The translations under genes and the position numbers were made by a program. Positions 1 through 7,634 of a DNA stretch of 64,000 nt are shown piece after piece. Numbering within the stretch: the first letter of the stretch is position 1; every line of letters begins with the position of its first letter. The stretch covers positions 310,001-374,000 of the forward strand of contig CAYPYN010000004.1 of assembly GCA_964415295.1 (NCBI GenBank). The letters run 5' to 3'. The DNA is from SB21 sp964415295. Lineage in GTDB: Bacteria; CLD3; SB21. The notes below the pieces were generated by a model. It had not been told where the DNA came from, did no database searches, and saw nothing but the letters and a program-made list of their open reading frames with translations.

Positions 1-42
1 TGTCGGGTGAACGGCTTTTGTAGTTTTATCTATACTTGTGTA

Positions 43-492
43 CTAGAACGGCAGATCATCGCCGCCGGACTGGCCTGAAGCTCCGCCGCCCGTAGGGGCG
101 CTCGAATCCATATCCCCCGGAGGAGGTACGAAATCTCCCCCGCTTTCGCCGGGTTTCCCGCCCAACATGCTCATCTGATCACCGACAATCTCGGTCACAA
201 ATTTCTTCTGGCCCGACTGTTTATCGTCATACGACCTCGTCTTGATCTTTCCCTCGATGTATACGAGTGAACCTTTCTTTAGGTATTGCCCGCAGATCTC
301 AGCCAGTTTATTCCAGACCACCACGCGGTGCCAGTCGGTGCTTTCCACCATCTTGCCCTCTTTATCTTTATACGATTCGTTGGTGGCCATATTAAATGTG
401 GCCACGGGGCTCCCGCTCGGAGTGTATCGAAGTTCCGGGTCTTTGCCCAAGCGGCCGATGAGCATGACTTTGTTTAAGGTTCCTTTTGCCAT
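43..492 (-). CDS. ssb: Single-stranded DNA-binding protein (SSB, copy 1)
   Basis: SSB coats single-stranded DNA during replication, recombination and repair and recruits partners through its acidic tail. The 149-residue protein has an OB fold in about residues 1-110 (starts MAKGTLNKVMLIGRLG), a Gly/Pro/Ser-rich linker and the canonical acidic C-terminal tip DDLPF. The ATG at 492 is preceded by AGGTG at good spacing. It lies downstream of recA on the same strand and is a paralogue of the SSB at 1879-2316. Known from the family: tetramer formation and tail-mediated partner binding. Which copy is the replicative SSB cannot be told from sequence. Confidence 0.97.
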   Translation of the reverse strand: MAKGTLNKVMLIGRLGKDPELRYTPSGSPVATFNMATNESYKDKEGKMVESTDWHRVVVWNKLAEICGQYLKKGSLVYIEGKIKTRSYDDKQSGQKKFVTEIVGDQMSMLGGKPGESGGDFVPPPGDMDSSAPTGGGASGQSGGDDLPF

Positions 493-517
493 TGTTTCAC
501 CTGATATTTTAGTAATT

Positions 518-547
518 ATTTTAAATTAATTCATAGAATTGCCACAA
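518..547 (-). promoter_or_regulatory. Possible sigma70-type promoter of ssb copy 1
   Basis: On the minus strand TTGTGG and TAAAAT are 18 bp apart, ending about 25 bp before the ssb start codon. The -10 is good and the -35 is poor, so the call is tentative; it overlaps the start of the inverted repeat at 541-617. Confidence 0.35.
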
Positions 548-617
548 AAGCGCAGAAAGCACAAAACAAAATTATTCAATCGAAAACCTTTTTGCGACTT
601 TTCTGCTATTTTGCGGT
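541..617. repeat. Imperfect inverted repeat between recA and ssb
   Basis: The left arm (541-559, gccacaaaagcgcagaaag) and the right arm (598-617) are imperfect reverse complements separated by an A/T-rich 38-base loop. The arms resemble the degenerate CGCAAAG / CTTTGCGG-type palindromes often seen dispersed in environmental genomes. There is no T-tract on the minus strand directly after the stem, so it is a weak terminator candidate for recA. Confidence 0.5.
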
Positions 618-627
618 TGATATGAGT

Positions 628-1704
628 TTATTTACTCTTTTTCTCGGAACCGCTCGGATTTTGCTTGGGCGATTCCTTTTCTGCGGCCAGAATCGGCACA
701 AGTCCCAATTCCTGGCGTATCTTGGTTTCGATCTTTTTGGCTATATCGCGATTATCGGCCAAGAATTGTTTCGCATTTTCCCTGCCTTGACCGATCTTAT
801 CGTCGCCGAAGGCATACCACGTTCCGCTCTTCTGCACAATATTCATATTGGACGCCAGATCGATCAGGTCGCCTTCTTTGGAGATACCCGTTCCGTACAT
901 CAGGTCCACTTCCGCTTCTTTGAATGGCGGGGCGAGTTTGTTCTTCACGACCTTCACCTTAGTGCGGTTGCCTACAATATCCTCGCCGGCTTTGATCTGG
1001 CCGATGCGGCGAATATCGATACGGATCGAGGTATAGAATTTCAGCGCGCGTCCACCGGTAGTCGTTTCCGGGTTACCGAACATGACGCCGATCTTATCAC
1101 GAACCTGGTTGATGAAGATAACGCAGGTCTTTGATTTACTTACTGCGCCGGTCAATTTACGCATCGCCTGGCTCATCAGACGCGCCTGAACGCCCATGGT
1201 CGCATCCCCCATTTCGCCGTCAATTTCGCTACGAGGAACGAGCGCGGCCACCGAGTCGATCACAATCACATCCACCGCATTGCTGCGAACAAGTCTTTCG
1301 GTGATCTCAAGCGCCTGCTCGCCATTATCCGGCTGAGAGATCAGAAGATTTTCCGTATCCACGCCAAGCCGTTTGGCATACACCGCATCCAAGGCATGCT
1401 CCGCATCGATGAAGGCCGCAATGCCGCCTGTTTTCTGCGCCTCGGCAATGATGTGCAGTGATAAGGTCGTTTTACCGCTCGATTCCGGTCCGTAGATCTC
1501 CGTGATACGGCCGCGGGGAATTCCCCCCACGCCCAAAGCGGCATCCACCGAGATCGAACCGGTGGAATAAACGTCCACACCGACTGACGTCCGGTCGCCT
1601 AATTTCATAATCGAGCCTTTGCCGTATTCCTTGACAATATCCTGCAAGGTACGGTCGAGTGAGGCTTTCTTTTCTTTGTCCATAAGGACTGTTTCTTCTG
1701 CCAT
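628..1704 (-). CDS. recA: Recombinase RecA
   Basis: RecA forms the ATP-dependent filament on ssDNA that drives strand exchange and triggers LexA self-cleavage in the SOS response. The 358-residue product has Walker A GPESSGKT at residues 72-79, a Walker B strand ending in VIVIDS, and the conserved core through the DNA-binding loops, with a charged Lys/Ser-rich C-terminus. Length is normal and there is no intein. The ATG at 1704 has a strong AAGGAG ribosome site. It is separated from the upstream ssb by a terminator (1815-1857), so it should be its own transcription unit, with a promoter and an inverted repeat at 1758-1784. Confidence 0.98.
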   Translation of the reverse strand: MAEETVLMDKEKKASLDRTLQDIVKEYGKGSIMKLGDRTSVGVDVYSTGSISVDAALGVGGIPRGRITEIYGPESSGKTTLSLHIIAEAQKTGGIAAFIDAEHALDAVYAKRLGVDTENLLISQPDNGEQALEITERLVRSNAVDVIVIDSVAALVPRSEIDGEMGDATMGVQARLMSQAMRKLTGAVSKSKTCVIFINQVRDKIGVMFGNPETTTGGRALKFYTSIRIDIRRIGQIKAGEDIVGNRTKVKVVKNKLAPPFKEAEVDLMYGTGISKEGDLIDLASNMNIVQKSGTWYAFGDDKIGQGRENAKQFLADNRDIAKKIETKIRQELGLVPILAAEKESPKQNPSGSEKKSK

Positions 1705-1757
1705 TTATGTAACTCCTTAATTAAAATTTTTTCGTATGTCGTGGAAAGCTTGGTGAA

Positions 1758-1784
1758 AGTATAAAAACAAATACTATTCCGCAA
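1758..1784 (-). promoter_or_regulatory. Candidate recA promoter with overlapping inverted repeat
   Basis: On the minus strand TTGCGG (1784-1779) and TATACT (1763-1758) are 15 bp apart, a short spacer. The perfect inverted repeat AGTAT-N8-ATACT (1758-1775) covers the -10 box and most of the spacer, where a repressor such as LexA could act. It does not match the E. coli or Bacillus LexA consensus. The promoter and operator roles are inferred. Confidence 0.4.
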
Positions 1785-1814
1785 GCACTATTCACACAAG
1801 CTCTTTGCATTTTG

Positions 1815-1857
1815 TAAAAACAAGGCGTCCCGCGAGGATCTCTCCCCACGGAACGCC
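1815..1857 (-). terminator. Rho-independent terminator of ssb copy 2
   Basis: Read on the minus strand, a 15-bp stem (arms 1857-1843 and 1838-1824, with three G-T wobbles, GAGA loop) is followed directly by TTGTTTTT. It sits about 20 bases after the second ssb stop codon and separates that gene from recA. Confidence 0.87.
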
Positions 1858-1878
1858 CACGTTACACACCAAGAATTT

Positions 1879-2316
1879 TCAGAACGGCAGACCGTCCGGC
1901 GACTCGGTTTCTTCCGCGTCGATCGCTTCGTCATTCACCTGTTCGTGCGTGACGAGTTCCTGCGGCTGTTCCGCCCCCTTTTTGGAGGACAGCATCTGCA
2001 TGGTTTCGGCAATGATCTCGGTCATATACCGTTTGACCCCGTCCTTATCGTCGTAAGAACGGGTCTTCAACTGGCCTTCGATGCATACGAGTGACCCTTT
2101 TTTCAAGTACTGCCCGCTGATCTCCGCCAGCTTTCGCCACGCGACGACCTTGTGCCAATCGGTCTGTTCGATCGTTTTGCCGTCCTTTCCTTTGAAAACG
2201 TTATTGGTAGCGATGCTGAACGAGCTGATCGGTATACCGCTCTTGGTATAATGGACGTCAGGGTCTTTCCCTAATCTTCCGATCAATACGGCTTTGTTCA
2301 ATGTTCCTCTGGACAT
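1879..2316 (-). CDS. Single-stranded DNA-binding protein (SSB, copy 2)
   Basis: A second SSB of 145 residues with an OB fold in about residues 1-105 (starts MSRGTLNKAVLIGRLG) and an acidic tail ending DGLPF. Instead of the Gly-rich linker of copy 1 it has an acidic Glu/Gln-rich linker. The ATG at 2316 is preceded by AAGGAGG at ideal spacing, and a consensus promoter lies at 2351-2379. Its own terminator follows. Paralogous SSBs often divide replication and recombination or competence roles; its place next to recA suggests a recombination or repair role, which is inference. Confidence 0.96.
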   Translation of the reverse strand: MSRGTLNKAVLIGRLGKDPDVHYTKSGIPISSFSIATNNVFKGKDGKTIEQTDWHKVVAWRKLAEISGQYLKKGSLVCIEGQLKTRSYDDKDGVKRYMTEIIAETMQMLSSKKGAEQPQELVTHEQVNDEAIDAEETESPDGLPF

Positions 2317-2350
2317 GTTGTCCTCCTTGTTTTTAGTTGATTTAGTGTAA

Positions 2351-2379
2351 ATTAATTGGTCTCAAAGTTCGTTTGTCAA
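2351..2379 (-). promoter_or_regulatory. Promoter of ssb copy 2
   Basis: On the minus strand a perfect TTGACA (2379-2374) and ATTAAT (2356-2351) are separated by 17 bp, about 35 bp before the ssb start codon with its AAGGAGG site. Confidence 0.6.
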
Positions 2380-2399
2380 TTGATCACATCATCAATTTA

Positions 2400-2458
2400 A
2401 GAGTACTCTAATGCGATTTTCGGTCAAAATTTGACCAAAAATGCTTTTTTCGAAAAAA
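2400..2458. promoter_or_regulatory. Cluster of three short perfect palindromes
   Basis: The divergent spacer between ssb copy 2 and the transglutaminase-like gene holds AGAGTACTCT (2400-2409), GGTCAAA-A-TTTGACC (2422-2436) and TTTTTTCGAAAAAA (2445-2458). The 15-bp element has dyad symmetry typical of a dimeric repressor site. No regulator can be assigned. Confidence 0.45.
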
Positions 2459-2527
2459 ATTGATTTAGAGGATGGAGATTGGTAAGTTGGGGCGGAACAA
2501 TTAGGAATGAATTAAATCATAATCTTG

Positions 2528-3442
2528 ATGTCAGTACCCAAAACCATAAAAGTCATTCTTGTTGTTTTTTCCTATCTCCTATTGATCGCCCTGGGCGCCT
2601 CAGGAGCATGGTATTACGGATATAAGAATCAAACCGTGCCTTTGCAGGACGAACTGATCAACCTTCAGATCGACATGAAATATACGCGGGACAGCCTGGC
2701 CCGTTATCAGGACAGCAACCGCCTCATGGCCGAAGAGAATAAATGGTATCGACTCATGATTCCGCCCGGAAGCGGCATTTATTATCCTGCCGAAATCTCG
2801 CACCAGTACTACATTTACGGCCAGCAAAAAGGCAAATATCTTGAGCTATCGTACAGCGCCAATACGTATTTTGCCCACCGCCGACGAAAGCAGGAAGAAG
2901 GCATACAACGTTTTATCGACGCTTCGACGCCTCATGAGAACTTTCTCTATATGATCCTGGATAGTCTCAGGATCAAACCAAACGATTCGCTTCGCAATGA
3001 CGAAAATGCCCAGAAGATCCTTAATTTCGTCAACAGCATTCCCTATGAATACAAGAAAAAGTATTATGTCAAGATGCCGATCGAAACGCTGGTCGAGGGC
3101 CGTGGCCACTGCGCGGATTTGTCCATATTGATGCATTCCCTTATGCTAACGGCCGGATTGGATGCCATGATCGTATTCCCTACCGACGGGGATAGTCTGG
3201 ACCATGTCATGGTCGGTGTCCATGGCGATTTTAATGTGGATCGGACAAGAACCTATTTCACATACCCGGACAGCGGCGGCAAACGGTATTACCTCTGCCA
3301 GCCTACCGGCACCGATGATATGCGCTACCCTATCATGCATAAGGTCGGATTCTCTCATCGGTACCCATTGTCGGTCATTTATACGGACTCGGTAACCGTT
3401 GTCCAAAACAAAAAAGAATGGCTTAAACGAACACGAAGATAA
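2528..3442 (+). CDS. Membrane-anchored transglutaminase-like domain protein
   Basis: A 304-residue protein with one N-terminal membrane span (about residues 8-28), a coiled-coil-like stretch (about 35-70) and a C-terminal transglutaminase-like/papain-fold domain. The likely catalytic Cys195 lies in RGHCADLS and the His226 in LDHVMVGVH, in the order expected for the superfamily. Such domains act as proteases, peptide N-glycanases or crosslinkers; the topology suggests the active domain faces the periplasm. ATG at 2528 is preferred over the TTG one codon earlier. It is a single gene divergent from ssb and followed by an M13 peptidase. Substrate is unknown. Confidence 0.75.
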   Translation: MSVPKTIKVILVVFSYLLLIALGASGAWYYGYKNQTVPLQDELINLQIDMKYTRDSLARYQDSNRLMAEENKWYRLMIPPGSGIYYPAEISHQYYIYGQQKGKYLELSYSANTYFAHRRRKQEEGIQRFIDASTPHENFLYMILDSLRIKPNDSLRNDENAQKILNFVNSIPYEYKKKYYVKMPIETLVEGRGHCADLSILMHSLMLTAGLDAMIVFPTDGDSLDHVMVGVHGDFNVDRTRTYFTYPDSGGKRYYLCQPTGTDDMRYPIMHKVGFSHRYPLSVIYTDSVTVVQNKKEWLKRTRR

Positions 3443-3536
3443 GATCTGCGCTGAACATTTCTGACATTATTCCGTATCATGGCCAGGCTCATATAAGGCC
3501 GATAATTGAAATTAGCTTTTGAAAGGAAACATGATC

Positions 3537-5576
3537 ATGAAACGTATTTTAATCTTTGCACTGGCCGTCTTATTCGTCTTTTCGGCATGCGGTCCGTCGT
3601 CTAAAACTGCTGGTCCAAACGATCCGCTGGTGTCCAATCGCGACACGTCCATAGCTCCGGGAAAGAACTTCTTTTATTACGCCAATGGCGGCTGGATGAA
3701 ACGTAACCCGATCCCCGCTTCCGAGCGCTCCAATGGAATATGGCTTACGATCGAGGACGGCGTAAAAGATGCCGTTAAAGAAATATGCGAGCTTTCGGCC
3801 AAGGAAACGAACGCACCCAAAGGCAGCAACAAGCAGAAGATCGGCGATTTTTTTGCCAGCGGCATGGACACGATCTCCATCGAGAAAATGGATATCAAAC
3901 CGCTTGAACCCGAGTTCGACAGAATCGAAGCCATCAAAGATATTCCAAGCCTGCTCAGTACGGTGGCCTATCTGCAGTCATTGCAGGCCGGACCGATGTT
4001 CAATATCTATGTCGGACGTGACGATAAAGTTCCGACCCAATACGCCATCTTCCTCAATCAGGGCGGACTTGGATTGCCGAATCGGGACTACTATTTTGAC
4101 ACAGATTCCAGAACGGCCAATATCCGCTCGGAATACGGCAAGCATCTGCAAGCGATGTTCCGTCTGATGGGCGATGATGAAACCAAGGCGGGTCAATACA
4201 GCCGGCAGATCATGGAACTTGAAACCAGTCTGGCAAAATCCAGCCGTAAACTCGAGGAACTGCGCGATCCCTACAAAAATTACAACAAAATGACTCTGGC
4301 AGAAGCCAATAAGTTAACACCGTCCATTGACTGGAATGTCATGCTGAAAGATATGGGATTCACACAATTGGACACCGTGGTTATCGGTCAGCCGGAATTT
4401 TTCAAATCACTCAGCGAAAACATTCAATCGATCAATATAGAACAGTGGAAAGCCTATTTACGCTGGTCATTGATCAACACCTACTCAGCCTATCTGAGCA
4501 AGAGATTCGACGAACAGGACTTCAACTTCTATTCAAAGACGATCTACGGCATACCGGAACCCAAGCCGCGATGGAAGCGTGTTGTGGAAAAGACCAACCG
4601 ATCGCTGGGCGAGGTCATTGGGCAGGAATATGTAGCCAACTACCTCCCCAAAGGAACCAAAGAAAAACTGGTTGAGATCGGCAATAACATACGGGACGTT
4701 ACGCGTGAAAGGATACTGAAAATCGACTGGATGACCGAACCCACACGGCAAAAAGCTCTGAAAAAAATCGAGACCATGGTCATCAAGGCGGGCCACCCGG
4801 ATAAGTGGAAAGACTACACGGAACTCGAAGTCTCCAGGGAGTCCTATGCGCAAAACGTCAAAAATGCGCACCGCTGGTCTTTCAACAACATGATCCGCAA
4901 ATACGGCAAGCCGGTGGATCGTCTCGAATGGAATATGTTCCCCCAGACATACAACGCTTATTACGACCCCACAGGTAATGAAATCGTCGTTCCCGGGTGC
5001 AATATCATCGTTCCGGGATTCGGCAAGAATCTGCCGGATGATGCGGTACTGTACGGCATTGTGGGCGGCAGCACCTTCGGACATGAGATCATTCACGGAT
5101 TTGACGATCAGGGCAGCCAATACGATGAAACAGGAAAACTGAACAATTGGTGGACCAAGGAAGACCGTGAGAAATTTGAAGCGCGCACGAAGTTGCTCGT
5201 AGAACAATACAATAACTACGTTGTGCTGGACAGCCTCCGTATTCGCGGTCAAGCGACGCTAGGTGAAAATATAGCCGATCTCGGTGGGGTCCAACTCGGC
5301 TATGCCGCATTCAAAAAAACCAAGCAAGGACAATCTAACGAAATGCTGAACGGACTGACGGCCGACCAGCGTTATTTTCTCGGTTATGCGTATGCCTGGA
5401 TGGTGCAGATACGCGACGAGTCTTTGGCTGCACAGATTAAAACGGATGTTCACTCTCCTGTTCAGTTCCGTGTTATAGGTCCTTTATCCAATACGCCGGA
5501 ATTCTACAAGACCTTTAATGTGCAGCCCGGCGATCCGATGTATCGCGATGAAAGAGTTCGCGTATCTCTTTGGTAG
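3537..5576 (+). CDS. M13 (neprilysin/PepO-type) zinc metallopeptidase, lipoprotein
   Basis: An endopeptidase of the M13 family, which cuts short peptides. The start at 3537 gives AAGGA a 9-base spacing (ATG at 3531 and TTG at 3519 are alternatives). A signal peptide ends in a lipobox FSAC, so the enzyme is probably a lipoprotein of the cell envelope. The N-terminal M13 domain is followed by the catalytic domain with HEIIHGFDD (two His zinc ligands and catalytic Glu) and ENIADLGG (third zinc ligand Glu). The C-terminus VSLW resembles the family ending but with Leu. Length, about 679 residues, is normal. It is probably transcribed alone. Confidence 0.95.
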   Translation: MKRILIFALAVLFVFSACGPSSKTAGPNDPLVSNRDTSIAPGKNFFYYANGGWMKRNPIPASERSNGIWLTIEDGVKDAVKEICELSAKETNAPKGSNKQKIGDFFASGMDTISIEKMDIKPLEPEFDRIEAIKDIPSLLSTVAYLQSLQAGPMFNIYVGRDDKVPTQYAIFLNQGGLGLPNRDYYFDTDSRTANIRSEYGKHLQAMFRLMGDDETKAGQYSRQIMELETSLAKSSRKLEELRDPYKNYNKMTLAEANKLTPSIDWNVMLKDMGFTQLDTVVIGQPEFFKSLSENIQSINIEQWKAYLRWSLINTYSAYLSKRFDEQDFNFYSKTIYGIPEPKPRWKRVVEKTNRSLGEVIGQEYVANYLPKGTKEKLVEIGNNIRDVTRERILKIDWMTEPTRQKALKKIETMVIKAGHPDKWKDYTELEVSRESYAQNVKNAHRWSFNNMIRKYGKPVDRLEWNMFPQTYNAYYDPTGNEIVVPGCNIIVPGFGKNLPDDAVLYGIVGGSTFGHEIIHGFDDQGSQYDETGKLNNWWTKEDREKFEARTKLLVEQYNNYVVLDSLRIRGQATLGENIADLGGVQLGYAAFKKTKQGQSNEMLNGLTADQRYFLGYAYAWMVQIRDESLAAQIKTDVHSPVQFRVIGPLSNTPEFYKTFNVQPGDPMYRDERVRVSLW

Positions 5577-5583
5577 TAAATTT

Positions 5584-5632
5584 ACCGCCAAGGAACTGAG
5601 ACGCTCAATAAGCTTCTTTGGGCCTTGGCGGT
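5584..5632. repeat. Perfect 10-bp inverted repeat
   Basis: ACCGCCAAGG (5584-5593) and CCTTGGCGGT (5623-5632) are perfect reverse complements around a 29-base loop, just after the M13 peptidase stop and 16 bases before the WYL regulator start. There is no T-tract. It resembles dispersed ACCGCCAAGG / CCTTGGCGGT intergenic palindromes and, in form, the repeat at 541-617. Confidence 0.6.
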
Positions 5633-5647
5633 TACTATATTTATTCT

Positions 5648-6490
5648 ATGATCAAAAGTATAGACGAACTTCAGCGTCAGATCGAGATCGTAGCTTTTGT
5701 TTACGAACACCCGGACAGGTTTTCCGATATCGAACTGGCGGAGCGGTTTTTTACCAGCGATACATCGATCCGGCGCGACATGAAGGCCCTTCGAGATATG
5801 GGTATTATCATCCATTCCCGTAAACATGCCTACCGTATCGAGCTCACACCGCAGCAAGTCAATCAGCTTATCACCACTTATTTCGCCTTCGGCAATAACG
5901 AAACAATTAAGAATCTCCCTCTGGTTCAGGAAAAGTTCCAGCAGAAGACGCTGTCATTCTTTGTGAATACGGTGAAGGCCATAAGGGAAAAGAAGATCAT
6001 TGAGATCGAATACCGTTCCGCCAGGAATGGACGCCTTCAGTGGCGAACGGTCACCCCCGTAACGTTTTATAACGCCGGCAAGACGCATTATCTCATCGGC
6101 ATGCATCATACAACGCCTAAGATGTACACGCTGGAAAGGATCAACGATTTCCGGTTTTCTGACCAGCCTTCTCCCATCAAGGAGATACCGGCGCTCAGCG
6201 AACTCTTCAAATATTCATGGGGGTCCTTTACCGGAGGCGCCGTCAGCAAGGTCAAACTTCTTTTTAACGATGATCTCGAGCCTTACATGTCGGAGAAGTT
6301 CTGGGTGGAAAATCAGGAGGTTCGCAGGACGGAACATGGCTTTGAGGTGACCATGAATGTCAAATTGTCCAACGAATTGGTCGCCTGGATCATGGGATGG
6401 GGTGAAGCGGTGAAGATCATCGAACCAAAGGAATTGAAAGACCAGGTCTTGCAGAAGGCCAAAGCCATTCTTCAAAAATACTCCAAGTGA
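5648..6490 (+). CDS. WYL-domain transcriptional regulator
   Basis: A 280-residue protein with an N-terminal helix-turn-helix (about residues 1-60, DeoR/HTH_11 type, reading DTSIRRDMKALRDMGI), a central WYL domain (about 105-185, with HYLIGMH in place of the WYL signature) and a C-terminal WCX-like region. WYL proteins bind nucleic acid or nucleotide ligands and often control DNA-damage or phage-defence genes. No defence genes adjoin it here, so the target is unknown. Start at 5648 was chosen because the earlier in-frame start lies in the inverted repeat; a ribosome site is not obvious. Confidence 0.85.
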   Translation: MIKSIDELQRQIEIVAFVYEHPDRFSDIELAERFFTSDTSIRRDMKALRDMGIIIHSRKHAYRIELTPQQVNQLITTYFAFGNNETIKNLPLVQEKFQQKTLSFFVNTVKAIREKKIIEIEYRSARNGRLQWRTVTPVTFYNAGKTHYLIGMHHTTPKMYTLERINDFRFSDQPSPIKEIPALSELFKYSWGSFTGGAVSKVKLLFNDDLEPYMSEKFWVENQEVRRTEHGFEVTMNVKLSNELVAWIMGWGEAVKIIEPKELKDQVLQKAKAILQKYSK

Positions 6491-6743
6491 CCTCGATCCG
6501 GCCGAGAATTAAAAAAGTCTAATTTTAAGAAAATTCTTTCATTTATATTCAATTAAAAATATATTACTTACGCTGAAGTAAACCGGTCAGAATAAAGGGT
6601 CAATCCTAACCGGCCTTTTGTGTAACCCGCCAGGTTTTGAAGCAAACCCGTATTTGACGCTCATGGGATCGCGTTAACGCCTTGAATAAGAATTCACGGG
6701 AAAAGTTGATTTGGCATTTTACGTATTCGAAAGGAAAAGGATA
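6491..6743. other. A/T-rich intergenic spacer
   Basis: The 253-base gap is A/T-rich. It contains a weak hairpin (CCGGT near 6582, ACCGG near 6613, followed by CCTTTTG) that could terminate the WYL gene. I see no ORF with coding character. Confidence 0.35.
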
Positions 6744-7631
6744 ATGATCGTCTGCATTCGCCTTGTTATCGCTGCCATGCTATTCGCGATGAATATGCAT
6801 ATCGCCTCCGGCCAGGAATGGAAAGCCGTAAAGGGAACCAAATTATGCGGGATCAGCGGAATGGCGCTCATCGGTCAAAACGGCAAACAGACACAATATC
6901 TTGCCGTACATGATAATAAGCAACCGGGTGAACCGCGTTTAACCATTATCACCGACGAGGTCGGCCGCGCGCCTCATTATGAATCCGTCGCCTGGCCCGA
7001 CAGCAATCCCCCCGTGGACGCCGAAGCGATCAGCGCCCTGCCCGGTTCGGACAACTCGTTTGTAGTCATGTCCAGCAGCGGAAAGATGTTCCACATAAAA
7101 CTGGACCTGACGGCAAAAACGGTCCGCGTCGTACAGAATTTTAGTTTTCCCTACATCCCTGCAGGCAGCAATTACGAAGGACTGACCTTTCAAAAAGTAA
7201 ACGGCAATCTACTTGCGATATGGGGACATAGAGGGCAGGACAGTAAACCCGGCGTGATCTATTGGGGGATCTTTGATCCGTCCAACTATACTTTTTCATC
7301 GACGGGTTCGGATACCATCAAAGCCCCGTGGCCTGGCGACGGCATACGCCACATTTCGGACATGAGATTGGATCCGTTAGGTGTCCTGTATATTGTCGCC
7401 TCCTCCGATCTTGGCGACGACGGGCCATTTCAGTCGGCCTTTTATGTGGCAGGGCTTTTCAGCACTTGGGACAAAGAAGTCATGTTTCGCAAAAACCGTG
7501 TCATGCACCGGTTCATGAAATTCGATTATCACAAGATCGAAGCGATGGAATTTGTCCCCGGACCGGACGGAGGTATCATCTTCGGTTCCGATGATGAGAA
7601 CATGGGCGGCTGGATCTATACGACATGGTAA
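6744..7631 (+). CDS. Exported beta-propeller-like protein of unknown function
   Basis: About 295 residues starting at the ATG at 6744, which follows AAAGGAAAAGG. A cleavable signal peptide ends near ASGQ, giving an exported product. The mature part has recurring strand-rich blocks with motifs such as GISGMAL, DAEAISALPG, NYEGLTF and HISDMRLDPLG, the pattern seen in SdiA-regulated, DUF3616 and phytase-esterase-like beta-propellers. No catalytic residues can be assigned. It is monocistronic and convergent with the glycosyltransferase at 7635, three bases away. Fold assignment is from motif impression only. Confidence 0.6.
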   Translation: MIVCIRLVIAAMLFAMNMHIASGQEWKAVKGTKLCGISGMALIGQNGKQTQYLAVHDNKQPGEPRLTIITDEVGRAPHYESVAWPDSNPPVDAEAISALPGSDNSFVVMSSSGKMFHIKLDLTAKTVRVVQNFSFPYIPAGSNYEGLTFQKVNGNLLAIWGHRGQDSKPGVIYWGIFDPSNYTFSSTGSDTIKAPWPGDGIRHISDMRLDPLGVLYIVASSDLGDDGPFQSAFYVAGLFSTWDKEVMFRKNRVMHRFMKFDYHKIEAMEFVPGPDGGIIFGSDDENMGGWIYTTW

Positions 7632-7634
7632 TAA

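Noticed and set aside
4533..5252. A 239-codon minus-strand frame opposite the M13 peptidase
   Set aside because: Covers the coding strand of the catalytic domain; no supporting signal.
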